From Carpediemonas membranifera (taxonomy: Eukaryota > Fornicata), in contig JAHDYR010000012.1 in the NCBI GenBank assembly GCA_019828565.1, positions 868,001 through 932,000 on the forward strand: DNA of 64,000 nt. Direction: 5' to 3'. Numbering within the stretch: position 1 is the stretch's first letter; every line of letters begins with the position of its first letter. Below the pieces are notes generated by a model, which saw only the letters and a program-made list of their open reading frames with translations, made no database searches and had not been told where the DNA came from. The position numbers and the translations under genes are program-made. Below, one piece after another: positions 28,433 to 36,961 of the stretch.

Positions 28433-28828
28433 CAAGACGGGATGGACCGGGACTGGCGCGGACACCGGATCTATGCGGCACCACCCCCGTCGCCGATGAT
28501 ACTGGGTCGGGTCTGTCGAGTCCTGAATTCGATCCTCGCGACCCGGACTACATCCCCTCCGTCAACCTGGACCTCAGCCGTCTTCCTCGTCGTCCCAGAC
28601 ATCACATCGCCCGAGCTCCGACTCCTCAAATCACAGGCAACTTGCAAGATCGCCTTCTCCATCCCCAGGAGCGACTTCGCGTCCGACAACCTCCCTCTCG
28701 TAGAGCGCCTGGCCAAGCCGAACGGGAATATCCGCTTCATGGCCCTCGCCTTCCAGACCTGTTCACCAGCATCGTCAACCACCCAATACTCGCTCACATG
28801 CGCAGACACGAGACGCGCCGAGCAGTAG
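28433..28828 (+). pseudogene. DIRS copy 2 methyltransferase-like segment
   Basis: Same sequence as 15949-16335 (DWRGHRIYAAPPP, VFLVVPD), now separated from its RNase H by gypsy F. It ends with the same stop, overlapping the recombinase frame, so the overlap is an original feature of the element. Confidence 0.6.
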
Positions 28829-29665
28829 CCGGCTGGATCACCGCTTTTATAGAGTTTCGAGGCCAGGACTTAGACGACACCGAAGTATACCGAGCCTTCC
28901 TCGAGGAGGAGGCAGAGCATAACGCCCCAGCCACTGTAGAGCGCAAGGGCTACTGGATAGAGCGAGCCGCGCCCCTGTTCTCCGACTGGCTTCCCAGTCC
29001 TTACTGCTCTCAGATTCGACGCGGCATCGCCGCCCACGCCCTCGACGGACGGCATGACAGGTGGCTCGGCGCCCATACTCAAGGAGGACATGCTGCGCGC
29101 AATCACTCGTCGGAACGACAGCGTCTCGGCTTACCAGGCGACCCTGTTCGCCGCGATCGCATACCTAACAGTCAGCCGTGGGGCAGAGATATTCCGCCTC
29201 ACTCCTCACGACATCGTCTTCAAAGCCAACGGAGACGTCCAACTCCTCATCGGCCAGACCAAGACTCAGACTAAGGTGTCAAAATCCCTGCCGAACGTCT
29301 TACTGGGTCCCTTCAACCCCGCATTCGCGCTGAAGAGATGGGTTCTCGGCCTCCGCTTGCCGCCAGATGTCGGCATCTGGAGAGTCATCACCTCCGACCG
29401 TACAATCAGCCGACGGAAGGCGGCCTCCATGCGGTACATGCGAGATGAGCTCCGGAGGACGTTCAACGACGACCGCGTTGGCCTCCACAGCTTCCGCAAG
29501 GGGGCCGCCTCCGAGTTAGCCCTCGCCGGGACACCCCTCGAGACCCTGCTACAGCTGGGCACATGGGCCAATGGCAACTCACTCCGCCCCTACATCGGCG
29601 AGGCCATCAGAAATCATCCGTCGCAGTTAAGAAAAACTGCTGAGACACTGTTCTCATCCCATTAA
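28798..29665 (+). pseudogene. DIRS copy 2 tyrosine recombinase with a frame break
   Basis: Matches copy 1 apart from an extra C near 29040, which shifts the frame in the N-terminal part. The catalytic half (HSFRKG, GTW, final Tyr) is open from 29054 to 29665. Not functional as one frame unless the indel is a sequencing error. Confidence 0.8.
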
Positions 29666-29785
29666 ACACCATCGCACCGAGGATCGTCATGGCGACGTCC
29701 GGTGAGCCGAGGCGGCAAGGAGCCGCTGGCACAGAAGCTTGCATAGTGCAGCTAACTCCCTGAGGAGGACGGGATTGGTCGGTTT

Positions 29786-30130
29786 CCCATTTGGATATGA
29801 GTTAGGATGCTAGGATACTCTAGCGAGCAGCACTCGACCAGGGCACCCGGGGTGCTGAGGGTCGGAGGGTCCCGCGGGGAGCGCGGGCCGGAGACTATTG
29901 ATCGTTGGATTGATTCGACCAGATGTGCAGGATATGGCAGAATTCGAAAGATGCCCGAAGAAGACACGGGCACGCCCAAGGCAGAGGGTCCCGAACGACG
30001 GACCTGCTTCGTCTCGCGAGGAACGCGGGAAACGAAAGAAGACGCTGAATATTTACGCGGAGAGACAGGAAATCCGAGTAAATATTATTCCCCCCATTTG
30101 GATATGAGTTAGGATGCTAGGATACTCTAG
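29786..30130 (+). repeat. B-A-B terminal split repeat of the DIRS block
   Basis: B (29786-29823), A (29824-29979), a 113-bp unique stretch, then B again (30093-30130). Together with the first A at 13791 this is the A1...B1-A2-B2 layout of PAT-like elements. The rolling template formed from these repeats lets the full circle be rebuilt during reverse transcription. Confidence 0.85.
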
Positions 30131-30458
30131 CCGCAGTCACAAAATGTTCTCTACCGGCACTCGAACTCGCACCTCGTGGACCACATGGGTCACAGTTGAC
30201 ACCCGGGAGTGTCGGGTCGTGCTGCCTGATCCGATTCGATCGGATTCGATGGGCGCGCAAATTTCAAGGATCGTCTCGATCCTCTTCAGAAGAACGAGAA
30301 TGGCTGATCCGGCCGAAGAAAACGAGCCGGGAGCGAGAACCCGCAGGCGATGCCTGTTCAGCGCGCAGGAGCGACGCTGTGAGAAACTTCAGCATTGGAA
30401 TAAATTTCTCACCCCCCCCTCTGGGTTGGTGATTATATGTTAGTTGGCCATGTTATAT

Positions 30459-30520
30459 GGCATGCGAACTCGCACCTCATGCGTGGTTGGCAAATGATAC
30501 TAACCACTGAGCAATATTCA
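30459..30520 (-). other. tRNA-like module (Pol III A and B box matches)
   Basis: On the minus strand, TTGCTCAGTGG (30514-30504) matches the D-arm A box of eukaryotic tRNAs at all but one position, and GAGTTCGCATGCC (30471-30459) resembles the T-arm B box, with tRNA-like spacing of about 33 bases. The acceptor ends do not pair, so it is a relic, not a working tRNA. The copy in Ha is at 51124-51179. In Hb (A box 46229-46239) a 16-bp deletion between short direct repeats removed the B box. Confidence 0.45.
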
Positions 30521-30827
30521 ATTCTCGGCCGGGTCATTCGTGTTGGTATGCGTGGCAAACAGCATACGTCGCAGGTGAATGTAGGTCCAGGGGCGGAGTC
30601 CGCGGGGGGTCGCAGGGGGCAGAGAGAGTGACGGAGGCGTAGAGAGGTGTAGCGTAGCGGAGGGCGGGAGGAGCGTAGCGACGAGCGCCCGGAGCGGAGC
30701 GAAGCCGAACGAAGCCGGAGGAACGAACGGAGCCCCCCCGTCTTCAATTCCGGGGGGCAGAGGGAGGCGCAGCCGACCGTGGCCCCGTTAGTCGGTGTTG
30801 AAATGAAAACGCAGTTTATGTCAATCG

Positions 30828-30882
30828 AAGTTTCGATTTTTTCGGAATGGTATTTAATATGCAAGTAAAAAAATCGAAACTT
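30828..30882. terminator. 15-bp hairpin just beyond the OTU gene
   Basis: Perfect arms AAGTTTCGATTTTTT (30828-30842) and its complement (30868-30882) with a 25-base loop, bracketed by direct repeats GCAGTTTATGTCAAT at 30811-30825 and 30883-30897. Kept in all four Helitron copies (also near 43875, 46550 and 51490), directly 3' of the OTU stop codon. It could end or stabilise the transcript, or mark a replication signal. Confidence 0.6.
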
Positions 30883-30904
30883 GCAGTTTATGTCAATGCC
30901 GAGT

Positions 30905-31748
30905 TCAGTCAAACTTCAAACGATTCTTGGCGTGGAAGGTGCTACGCTTGCTTCTCTTAGCGTTGTGTTGTCCTCTCATGCTCTTCGGTGTCTCCTCCTC
31001 GCTGTCGGAGTACGTGATGAGGGTCTTGGATGACCTTGGGTGACTCATCGTTCGACGTGGTGTAGCTTCTCTGAGAGGTGATGGGGATGGGGCTGCTCTC
31101 GTAGAGCGCTGCGGGAGGATACGGCGTGGTGGTGTCGTCCGCAGACGCTTCGGGGGCACGTAGCCTTGCGACGACGGTGAGGCAGAGGGCGAGCTGATTG
31201 ATATGCTCTCGATGTCGTGCACAAGAGGAGACGTGGGCCGAGGGGCGGGTGCCTGCTTGGCCCGAGCTTGACGTCTCATGGCTATGCGTTGGCGGGTAAC
31301 GTGTGCAGGCGGCGGCGGCTCGTCCTCGTCTGTGATCTCGATGGGGTTGAGTGCAGTCTCTCTGGCGGCTGCTGAGTGGTCGACGTGCTCGCGCTGGTGT
31401 TCAATCCCGTCTTCGGGGAAGACGCACATGAAGTGTACACCTTCGTGGTGGCGGATGCCGGTGGCGAGAATTGTATTGTCGTCGTTGACGACGTCCTGGC
31501 AGATGGAAACACGACGGTCGGGGTCATCGTCCGCTGGCTTGATGGTGTACTCGATTGTCCTGTCGTTCTGGTACAGAATCAGAGAGTCATTCTTGATGCC
31601 GCACTCGTGACAGTAGAATGCCCACACGGTGGGGATGTTCAGGAACGTTCCGTCGAAAGTGATTCTGTGAACAGCCTCAGGGTTAAGGCCGAGGTGTATG
31701 AGAGAGTGTGTCTCTCTGTAGTCAGTGCAGTACTGCCTGAAGCGCTGC
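30905..31748 (-). pseudogene. OTU protease gene of H0, truncated by gypsy D
   Basis: C-terminal part of the Helitron OTU protein. It holds the histidine region (HHEGVHFMC) and the basic Ser/Arg-rich tail, but the catalytic Cys box DGGGDC is missing because gypsy D begins at 31749, inside the codons for FRQRF. Compare the complete gene at 46628-48373. Confidence 0.88.
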
Positions 31749-31825
31749 TGTGGTGAGGCGCAGTTTAAGGTTTTGGTTTTTGACCATTTTCACCACTGCG
31801 GTTTCCAGGAGTAAATCAGTTCTCA
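31749..31825 (+). repeat. First LTR of the gypsy D array
   Basis: 77 bp from TGTGGTGAGG to ...TTCTCA. The left edge is fixed by the break in the OTU gene and, in later units, by the preceding purine tract AGAGAGGGTAG. The right edge is inferred from the CA end and the following hairpin-forming TCCATTAATTGGA (31826-31838), by analogy with E, F and G. Other copies: 35692-35769 (one extra G), 39636-39712 and 43579-43655. Confidence 0.65.
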
Positions 31826-31880
31826 TCCATTAATTGGAAAGTTCCCTTCAAGGCCAAACCAAGCACAGTATCGATACTAC

Positions 31881-33305
31881 ATGCAGTCTTTTGGCATCAC
31901 CATCCCGTATTTGCGATCGCTTACGCGTTCTGCCTTCTTCACCTTCCAGGACGACGTCGATCACTACCAAGTTCAAGCGAGAGCCCTCAATCTCCAACTA
32001 CCTCCCCTTGCAACCTTCCTTAGCCCATCTGTCACGCGCCTCGTGCGCCTCCGCGTCCCTATCGACGATATCCCCGACGGCGACCTCTTCGACACTATCG
32101 CGACCGAGTTCTTCAAGTTTCATACACAAGTTGAAGCTTACCAGTCTATCCAGCGCCTCCGCCTGCGCTCCCTCGAGCCGCCGGCCCTCTTAGCCCACAT
32201 AGACACTTACCATAAGACCCTCGCGCTATGTGATGATAACACTCGCCCCATCGATCAACAGACGCGGAAGCTCTTCACTGCCTCGCTCCCCTCGGCCCTC
32301 AAGACTCGCCTCAAGATCGTTAGCCCCGAGACCTTCGCTGAGGCCTGTGAGGCGGCCATCACAGAGCTCGATGACATAGTCTCCATCCGCGCGCAGAGCG
32401 AATCTTTCCGCGACGAGCCCCGCCTCGACATGCCGCCCCGGCGCCCTCCGCCCATCAAGGCCAAGGCTGAGCCGACCGCCCCTACCGTCGATCGCCGGCC
32501 GAAGTCGGAGCTCATCTGCCACGGTTGTGGCCTCACAGGTCATGTACGGCCCGAGTGCCCTCACCGGGATCACCCCGGCTTCTTCGCGCATGGCATCCGT
32601 CGCCAAGCGCTCAACCTCACTGCTAAGTTGGCCGCCCACACCAACAACAGCAGCCCTCATGTGAGCCTCCATTTCTCTGACCACGTCCCTCGCACCGCCT
32701 TGCTTGATACCGGTGCCAGCCTTAACTTCATCCCTCCAGCGCTTGCCGAGGAGATGCACCTGCGTCTCTTCGAGGCCCACGTCCCGCTCGAGACGGCCAA
32801 CGGCACTATTACCGCGGAGTATACGACCCGTCCCGTGACTATCACACTGCAGCTCGAGCGCCCAGTGGAGGTCACGGCGGAGTTCTTCGTCCTCCCTTCC
32901 GCCGGAGAGCTAATCATCGGCGTGCCCACGATACGCGCCGTGGGTTTGTTGCCCGACCTGCTCGCCCCGCGCGCCGAGGCAGAGTTCGTTGAGGCCACCC
33001 CGGTGCCCCTGCCTGACGATCGTGCACCAGCCGAGATCGCTCATCCGCTGATCCAGGACTACCCGGACCTGTTCGCTTCTGAACTGCCTGGTGTCATCGG
33101 TGTTGAGCCTTTCCACATTGACCTATCCGACACCGACGTCGCCCCGTTTCCACCGCGCCGTATGTCGCCCGCCCTAGCTGAGGCCGTCAAGGCAGAGGTA
33201 GATGGGCTCCTCGCCAGAGGCATTATCCAACCCTCGACCTCGCCTTTTCGCCTCCCCCGCCTTCACAGTGCCGAAGCGCGGGGGCAAGCGTCGCATGGTA
33301 ATTGA
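31881..33305 (+). CDS. gag: Gypsy D unit 1 gag-protease (runs on into RT)
   Basis: ATG 31881. Gag is helical; the zinc knuckle CHGCGLTGHVRPEC at 212 is a standard CX2CX4HX4C; protease DTGAS lies at 275. With four C near 33005, the frame continues into the segment before RT. An extra T near 33247 then ends it, and RT continues in another frame. The last 20 or so residues are out-of-frame. Confidence 0.88.
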   Translation: MQSFGITIPYLRSLTRSAFFTFQDDVDHYQVQARALNLQLPPLATFLSPSVTRLVRLRVPIDDIPDGDLFDTIATEFFKFHTQVEAYQSIQRLRLRSLEPPALLAHIDTYHKTLALCDDNTRPIDQQTRKLFTASLPSALKTRLKIVSPETFAEACEAAITELDDIVSIRAQSESFRDEPRLDMPPRRPPPIKAKAEPTAPTVDRRPKSELICHGCGLTGHVRPECPHRDHPGFFAHGIRRQALNLTAKLAAHTNNSSPHVSLHFSDHVPRTALLDTGASLNFIPPALAEEMHLRLFEAHVPLETANGTITAEYTTRPVTITLQLERPVEVTAEFFVLPSAGELIIGVPTIRAVGLLPDLLAPRAEAEFVEATPVPLPDDRAPAEIAHPLIQDYPDLFASELPGVIGVEPFHIDLSDTDVAPFPPRRMSPALAEAVKAEVDGLLARGIIQPSTSPFRLPRLHSAEARGQASHGN

Positions 33306-35679
33306 CTACCGGCGCCTGAACGAGAAAACGGTCCCCCTGCAGTACCCGCTAAGCAACCCGGCTGAGCTGCATCGTAGGCTCGCCGGCCATAACTACTACA
33401 CGACGATTGACCTGGTCAGCGGATATCACCAGGTTCCGGTGGACCCGGCCTCCCGTCCTCTCACGGCATTCGCGACGCCCGCTGGCCTGTTTGAGTTCTG
33501 CCGTCTCCCTTTCGGTCTACGTTGTGCCCCTGCCTTTTTCCAACGTATGATGATGTCTGTGCTCAACGGACTCGTCGGTCGCATCTGTGAGGTATACCTA
33601 GACGACGTGATCATCCATGGGGACACCCAGGAAGAGCTGGATCGCAACACGCGCGCCGTATTCGACCGCCTTCAGCAACACCAGTTCCGTCTGGGTCGTG
33701 ACAAGTTCCAGTTCGCGAAGACCGAGGTAGAGTACGTGGGACACCTCATCTCGAAGAAAGGCATCCGCACATCACCGGAGCGCGTCGCTGCTATCGTCGC
33801 GATGAAGCCCCCTTCGTCGGTCGCGGCGGTGCGCTCATTCACGGGTATGACTAACTACCTGCGGGAATTTATTCCGAACTACGCATCGGTCCTGGCGCCC
33901 ATCGTCGACCTCACCAAGGCAAAAGTGCCGTTCGTCTGGGGCAAAGCCCAACAGCAGGCCTTCGAGGAAGTGAAGCGCCTCATCATGCGCCGACCGATCC
34001 TCGCGTACCCCGACTACTCCCGGACGCTCATCGTGCGTACCGACGCCTCCACCGCCGGTTGCGGCGGTGTTCTCCTGCAGGAGAAGGACGGTGAGGAACA
34101 AGTCATCGCCTACACCTCCCACCGTTTCACTGAGGCCGAGCAACGCTGGAGCACCATCGAACAGGAGCTCTTTGGCGTGTTCCATGCCATCATCAGCTTC
34201 GAGCATTTCATCCTAGGGCACCCCTTCGTTGTCGAGACGGACCATCGGAATTTGACCTATCTTGAGTCCACCACTACGCCTAAGCTCGTCCGCTGGCGCC
34301 TTCGCCTCTCCGAATACGACTTCACGGTCCGTCACATCGCCGGAGTCAACAACGAGGTGGCCGATTGCCTTTCCAGATGCCTGACGATTCGCTCACAGCG
34401 CGTGGCATCCCCGGTGGACATTACCCACCAGGTACGGCAGCTTTTTGGCAAGTGCCACAACGCCCGTGTTGGACACATGGGCACCCGCATCACGACGGAT
34501 CGGATCGCCGCCCAGCTACCTTCGTTTGCCCGCAAGGCGATCGAGAAACACGTCAAGCCCCTAGTCCGTACATGCCCGGTGTGCCAGCTCACGCGACAGC
34601 GCGCCAAGGTCAGTGTAGACCTCCCTCGCCAGCCCACAATGGCACCGTACCCCATGCACACCTGGGCCGTGGACTTTATTGGCCCGTTCCCGGAAGAACA
34701 CGGTTTCCGTCACATCCTAGCCGCCGTTGACTGCTTCTCCCGGTTCGTGGAGCTAGTTCCCACGCCCGATTGCACCGCGCAGTCAGCGGTCACGGCCATC
34801 ATGCAACTGGTGGGCCGCTACGGATGCCCGGCACACATTCGCTCTGATCAGGGCCCCCACTTTACCGCCCACCTGTTTGCTCAGCTCTCGCGCATCCTGA
34901 ACATTCAGCACGACTTTACGCTCCCGTACCATCACCAGTATAACGGCATCATCGAGCGCCGCAACAAGGAAGTGAACCGCCACCTCCGCGCCGCCATGAA
35001 CGAGCTGACCGATGATTTAGCCGACTGGGTTGCCTGTCTCCCGCTTGTACAGCGCACTCTGAACTGCACGCCGTGTGCAGCCACCGGCAACATACCCCCG
35101 GCCAACATCATGTTCGGTAACCTCACCGACACGGACCGAGTACTGCTACACAACCCGGTGGAGGGGGTGGGCGACGTCGCATTGTACTACGACAACCTGC
35201 TTGAGGCACAGAGACAGCTTGTCAAGGCCGTGCCAGTTCCTAAGCCACGTCCGGTCACCCAGACCACTTTCACTGTCGGCCAAGCTGTTGTGGTCACCAG
35301 GCCCGACAATGCCCGTGGCCCCTCTCGTCTGAGCCCCATCTATATGGGCCCCTACACCGTAGCCTCCCTCGACGGCACACTCGCCACCCTCACGAATCTT
35401 CGAACTCGTGCCGAAGAGACGTATGATCTCCGCCGCCTCGTTCCCTTCCTCGGCGACTACACCCCCGACGACCTCACCGCCTTCGCTGCCGCCGGTGAGC
35501 AAGAATACACCGTCGAAGACATCATCGACCACCGCTCTGGTCGTACCAAGACCCGTTTCCGTTTCCGTGTCCGCTGGGCCGGCTACGGTCCCGATGACGA
35601 CACCTGGCTTCCCTATGCCGAGGTCCGTGACCTCGAAGCCCTCGACCGGTACTTGTCGAAGACCGGCATTCAGCTGTAA
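33202..35679 (+). CDS. pol: Gypsy D unit 1 pol: RT, RNase H, integrase, chromodomain
   Basis: Same enzymes as units 2 and 3: RT with YLDD, RNase H with RTDAST, integrase with CPVC, DFIG, SDQG and IERR, and a chromodomain with EYTVEDIID and RWAGYG...TWLP. It differs from units 2 and 3 at a few residues, for example F for C in the DKxQF box and D for H near the integrase core. The first residues before RT are read in the wrong frame because of the T-run indel. Confidence 0.88.
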   Translation: MGSSPEALSNPRPRLFASPAFTVPKRGGKRRMVIDYRRLNEKTVPLQYPLSNPAELHRRLAGHNYYTTIDLVSGYHQVPVDPASRPLTAFATPAGLFEFCRLPFGLRCAPAFFQRMMMSVLNGLVGRICEVYLDDVIIHGDTQEELDRNTRAVFDRLQQHQFRLGRDKFQFAKTEVEYVGHLISKKGIRTSPERVAAIVAMKPPSSVAAVRSFTGMTNYLREFIPNYASVLAPIVDLTKAKVPFVWGKAQQQAFEEVKRLIMRRPILAYPDYSRTLIVRTDASTAGCGGVLLQEKDGEEQVIAYTSHRFTEAEQRWSTIEQELFGVFHAIISFEHFILGHPFVVETDHRNLTYLESTTTPKLVRWRLRLSEYDFTVRHIAGVNNEVADCLSRCLTIRSQRVASPVDITHQVRQLFGKCHNARVGHMGTRITTDRIAAQLPSFARKAIEKHVKPLVRTCPVCQLTRQRAKVSVDLPRQPTMAPYPMHTWAVDFIGPFPEEHGFRHILAAVDCFSRFVELVPTPDCTAQSAVTAIMQLVGRYGCPAHIRSDQGPHFTAHLFAQLSRILNIQHDFTLPYHHQYNGIIERRNKEVNRHLRAAMNELTDDLADWVACLPLVQRTLNCTPCAATGNIPPANIMFGNLTDTDRVLLHNPVEGVGDVALYYDNLLEAQRQLVKAVPVPKPRPVTQTTFTVGQAVVVTRPDNARGPSRLSPIYMGPYTVASLDGTLATLTNLRTRAEETYDLRRLVPFLGDYTPDDLTAFAAAGEQEYTVEDIIDHRSGRTKTRFRFRVRWAGYGPDDDTWLPYAEVRDLEALDRYLSKTGIQL

Positions 35680-35824
35680 TAGAGAGGGTAGTGTGGTGAG
35701 GCGCAGTTTAAGGTTTTGGTTTTTGACCATTTTCACCACTGCGGTTTCCAGGGAGTAAATCAGTTCTCATCCATTAATTGGAAAGTTCCCTTCAAGGCCA
35801 AACCAAGCACAGTATCGATACTAC

Positions 35825-36961
35825 ATGCAGTCTTTTGGCATCACCATCCCGTATTTGCGATCGCTTACGCGTTCTGCCTTCTTCACCTTCCAGGACGACG
35901 TCGATCACTACCAAGTTCAAGCGAGAGCCCTCAATCTCCAACTACCTCCCCTTGCAACCTTCCTTAGCCCATCTGTCACGCGCCTCGTGCGCCTCCGCGT
36001 CCCTATCGACGATATCCCCGACGGCGACCTCTTCGACACTATCGCGACCGAGTTCTTCAAGTTTCATACACAAGTTGAAGCTTACCAGTCTATCCAGCGC
36101 CTCCGCCTGCGCTCCCTCGAGCCGCCGGCCCTCTTAGCCCACATAGACACTTACCATAAGACCCTCGCGCTATGTGATGATAACACTCGCCCCATCGATC
36201 AACAGACGCGGAAGCTCTTCACTGCCTCGCTCCCCTCGGCCCTCAAGACTCGCCTCAAGATCGTTAGCCCCGAGACCTTCGCTGAGGCCTGTGAGGCGGC
36301 CATCACAGAGCTCGATGACATAGTCTCCATCCGCGCGCAGAGCGAATCTTTCCGCGACGAGCCCCGCCTCGACATGCCGCCCCGGCGCCCTCCGCCCATC
36401 AAGGCCAAGGCTGAGCCGACCGCCCCTACCGTCGATCGCCGGCCGAAGTCGGAGCTCATCTGCCACGGTTGTGGCCTCACAGGTCATGTACGGCCCGAGT
36501 GCCCTCACCGGGATCACCCCGGCTTCTTCGCGCATGGCATCCGTCGCCAAGCGCTCAACCTCACTGCTAAGTTGGCCGCCCACACCAACAACAGCAGCCC
36601 TCATGTGAGCCTCCATTTCTCTGACCACGTCCCTCGCACCGCCTTGCTTGATACCGGTGCCAGCCTTAACTTCATCCCTCCAGCGCTTGCCGAGGAGATG
36701 CACCTGCGTCTCTTCGAGGCCCACGTCCCGCTCGAGACGGCCAACGGCACTATTACCGCGGAGTATACGACCCGTCCCGTGACTATCACACTGCAGCTCG
36801 AGCGCCCAGTGGAGGTCACGGCGGAGTTCTTCGTCCTCCCTTCCGCCGGAGAGCTAATCATCGGCGTGCCCACGATACGCGCCGTGGGTTTGTTGCCCGA
36901 CCTGCTCGCCCCGCGCGCCGAGGCAGAGTTCGTTGAGGCCACCCCGGTGCCCCCTGCCTGA
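35825..36961 (+). CDS. gag: Gypsy D unit 2 gag-protease
   Basis: 378 residues, the same protein as unit 1 as far as the protease end. A run of five C instead of four near 36951 makes the frame stop at TGA 36959-36961, 28 bases after the pol frame opens. The domains are the CCHC knuckle at 212 and DTGAS at 275. Confidence 0.88.
   Translation: MQSFGITIPYLRSLTRSAFFTFQDDVDHYQVQARALNLQLPPLATFLSPSVTRLVRLRVPIDDIPDGDLFDTIATEFFKFHTQVEAYQSIQRLRLRSLEPPALLAHIDTYHKTLALCDDNTRPIDQQTRKLFTASLPSALKTRLKIVSPETFAEACEAAITELDDIVSIRAQSESFRDEPRLDMPPRRPPPIKAKAEPTAPTVDRRPKSELICHGCGLTGHVRPECPHRDHPGFFAHGIRRQALNLTAKLAAHTNNSSPHVSLHFSDHVPRTALLDTGASLNFIPPALAEEMHLRLFEAHVPLETANGTITAEYTTRPVTITLQLERPVEVTAEFFVLPSAGELIIGVPTIRAVGLLPDLLAPRAEAEFVEATPVPPA

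Larger units (their letters stand above)
13791..30130 (+). mobile_element. Tandem pair of DIRS/PAT-like retrotransposons
   Basis: Removing this block restores the Helitron sequence exactly (compare 45252-46627 and 50173-51570) with no target duplication, as expected for tyrosine-recombinase integration. The order is A, coding copy 1, B, A, coding copy 2, B, A, 113 bp, B, where A is a 156-bp and B a 38-bp repeat. This A...B-A-B order is the split direct repeat arrangement of PAT-like elements, here carrying two internal units. Copy 2 is interrupted by gypsy E and gypsy F. Confidence 0.88.
30131..30904 (-). mobile_element. Helitron (H0) 3' region, inner part
   Basis: Continues 13168-13790 after the DIRS block and matches 45900-46627 and 50800-51570. 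Contents in plus coordinates: a tRNA-like module (30459-30520), a GC-rich stretch of GAGCGAAGC-like imperfect repeats (about 30640-30735), and a hairpin flanked by direct repeats just past the OTU stop codon. I see no gene that is kept in all copies. Confidence 0.7.

Noticed and set aside
13791-30130. CRISPR-like array from the repeated A and B segments
   Set aside because: Only two to three copies, kilobases apart and tied to retrotransposon ends.
30459-30520. Functional tRNA gene
   Set aside because: A and B boxes are present but acceptor arms do not pair and the anticodon stem is imperfect. Called a tRNA-like relic only.
35146-35739. Minus-strand frames of about 200 codons at the 3' end of each gypsy D unit
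   Set aside because: They are opposite the integrase C-terminus and chromodomain, and the codon pattern follows the sense gene. No independent signal, unlike the antisense gene in G, which lies outside pol.
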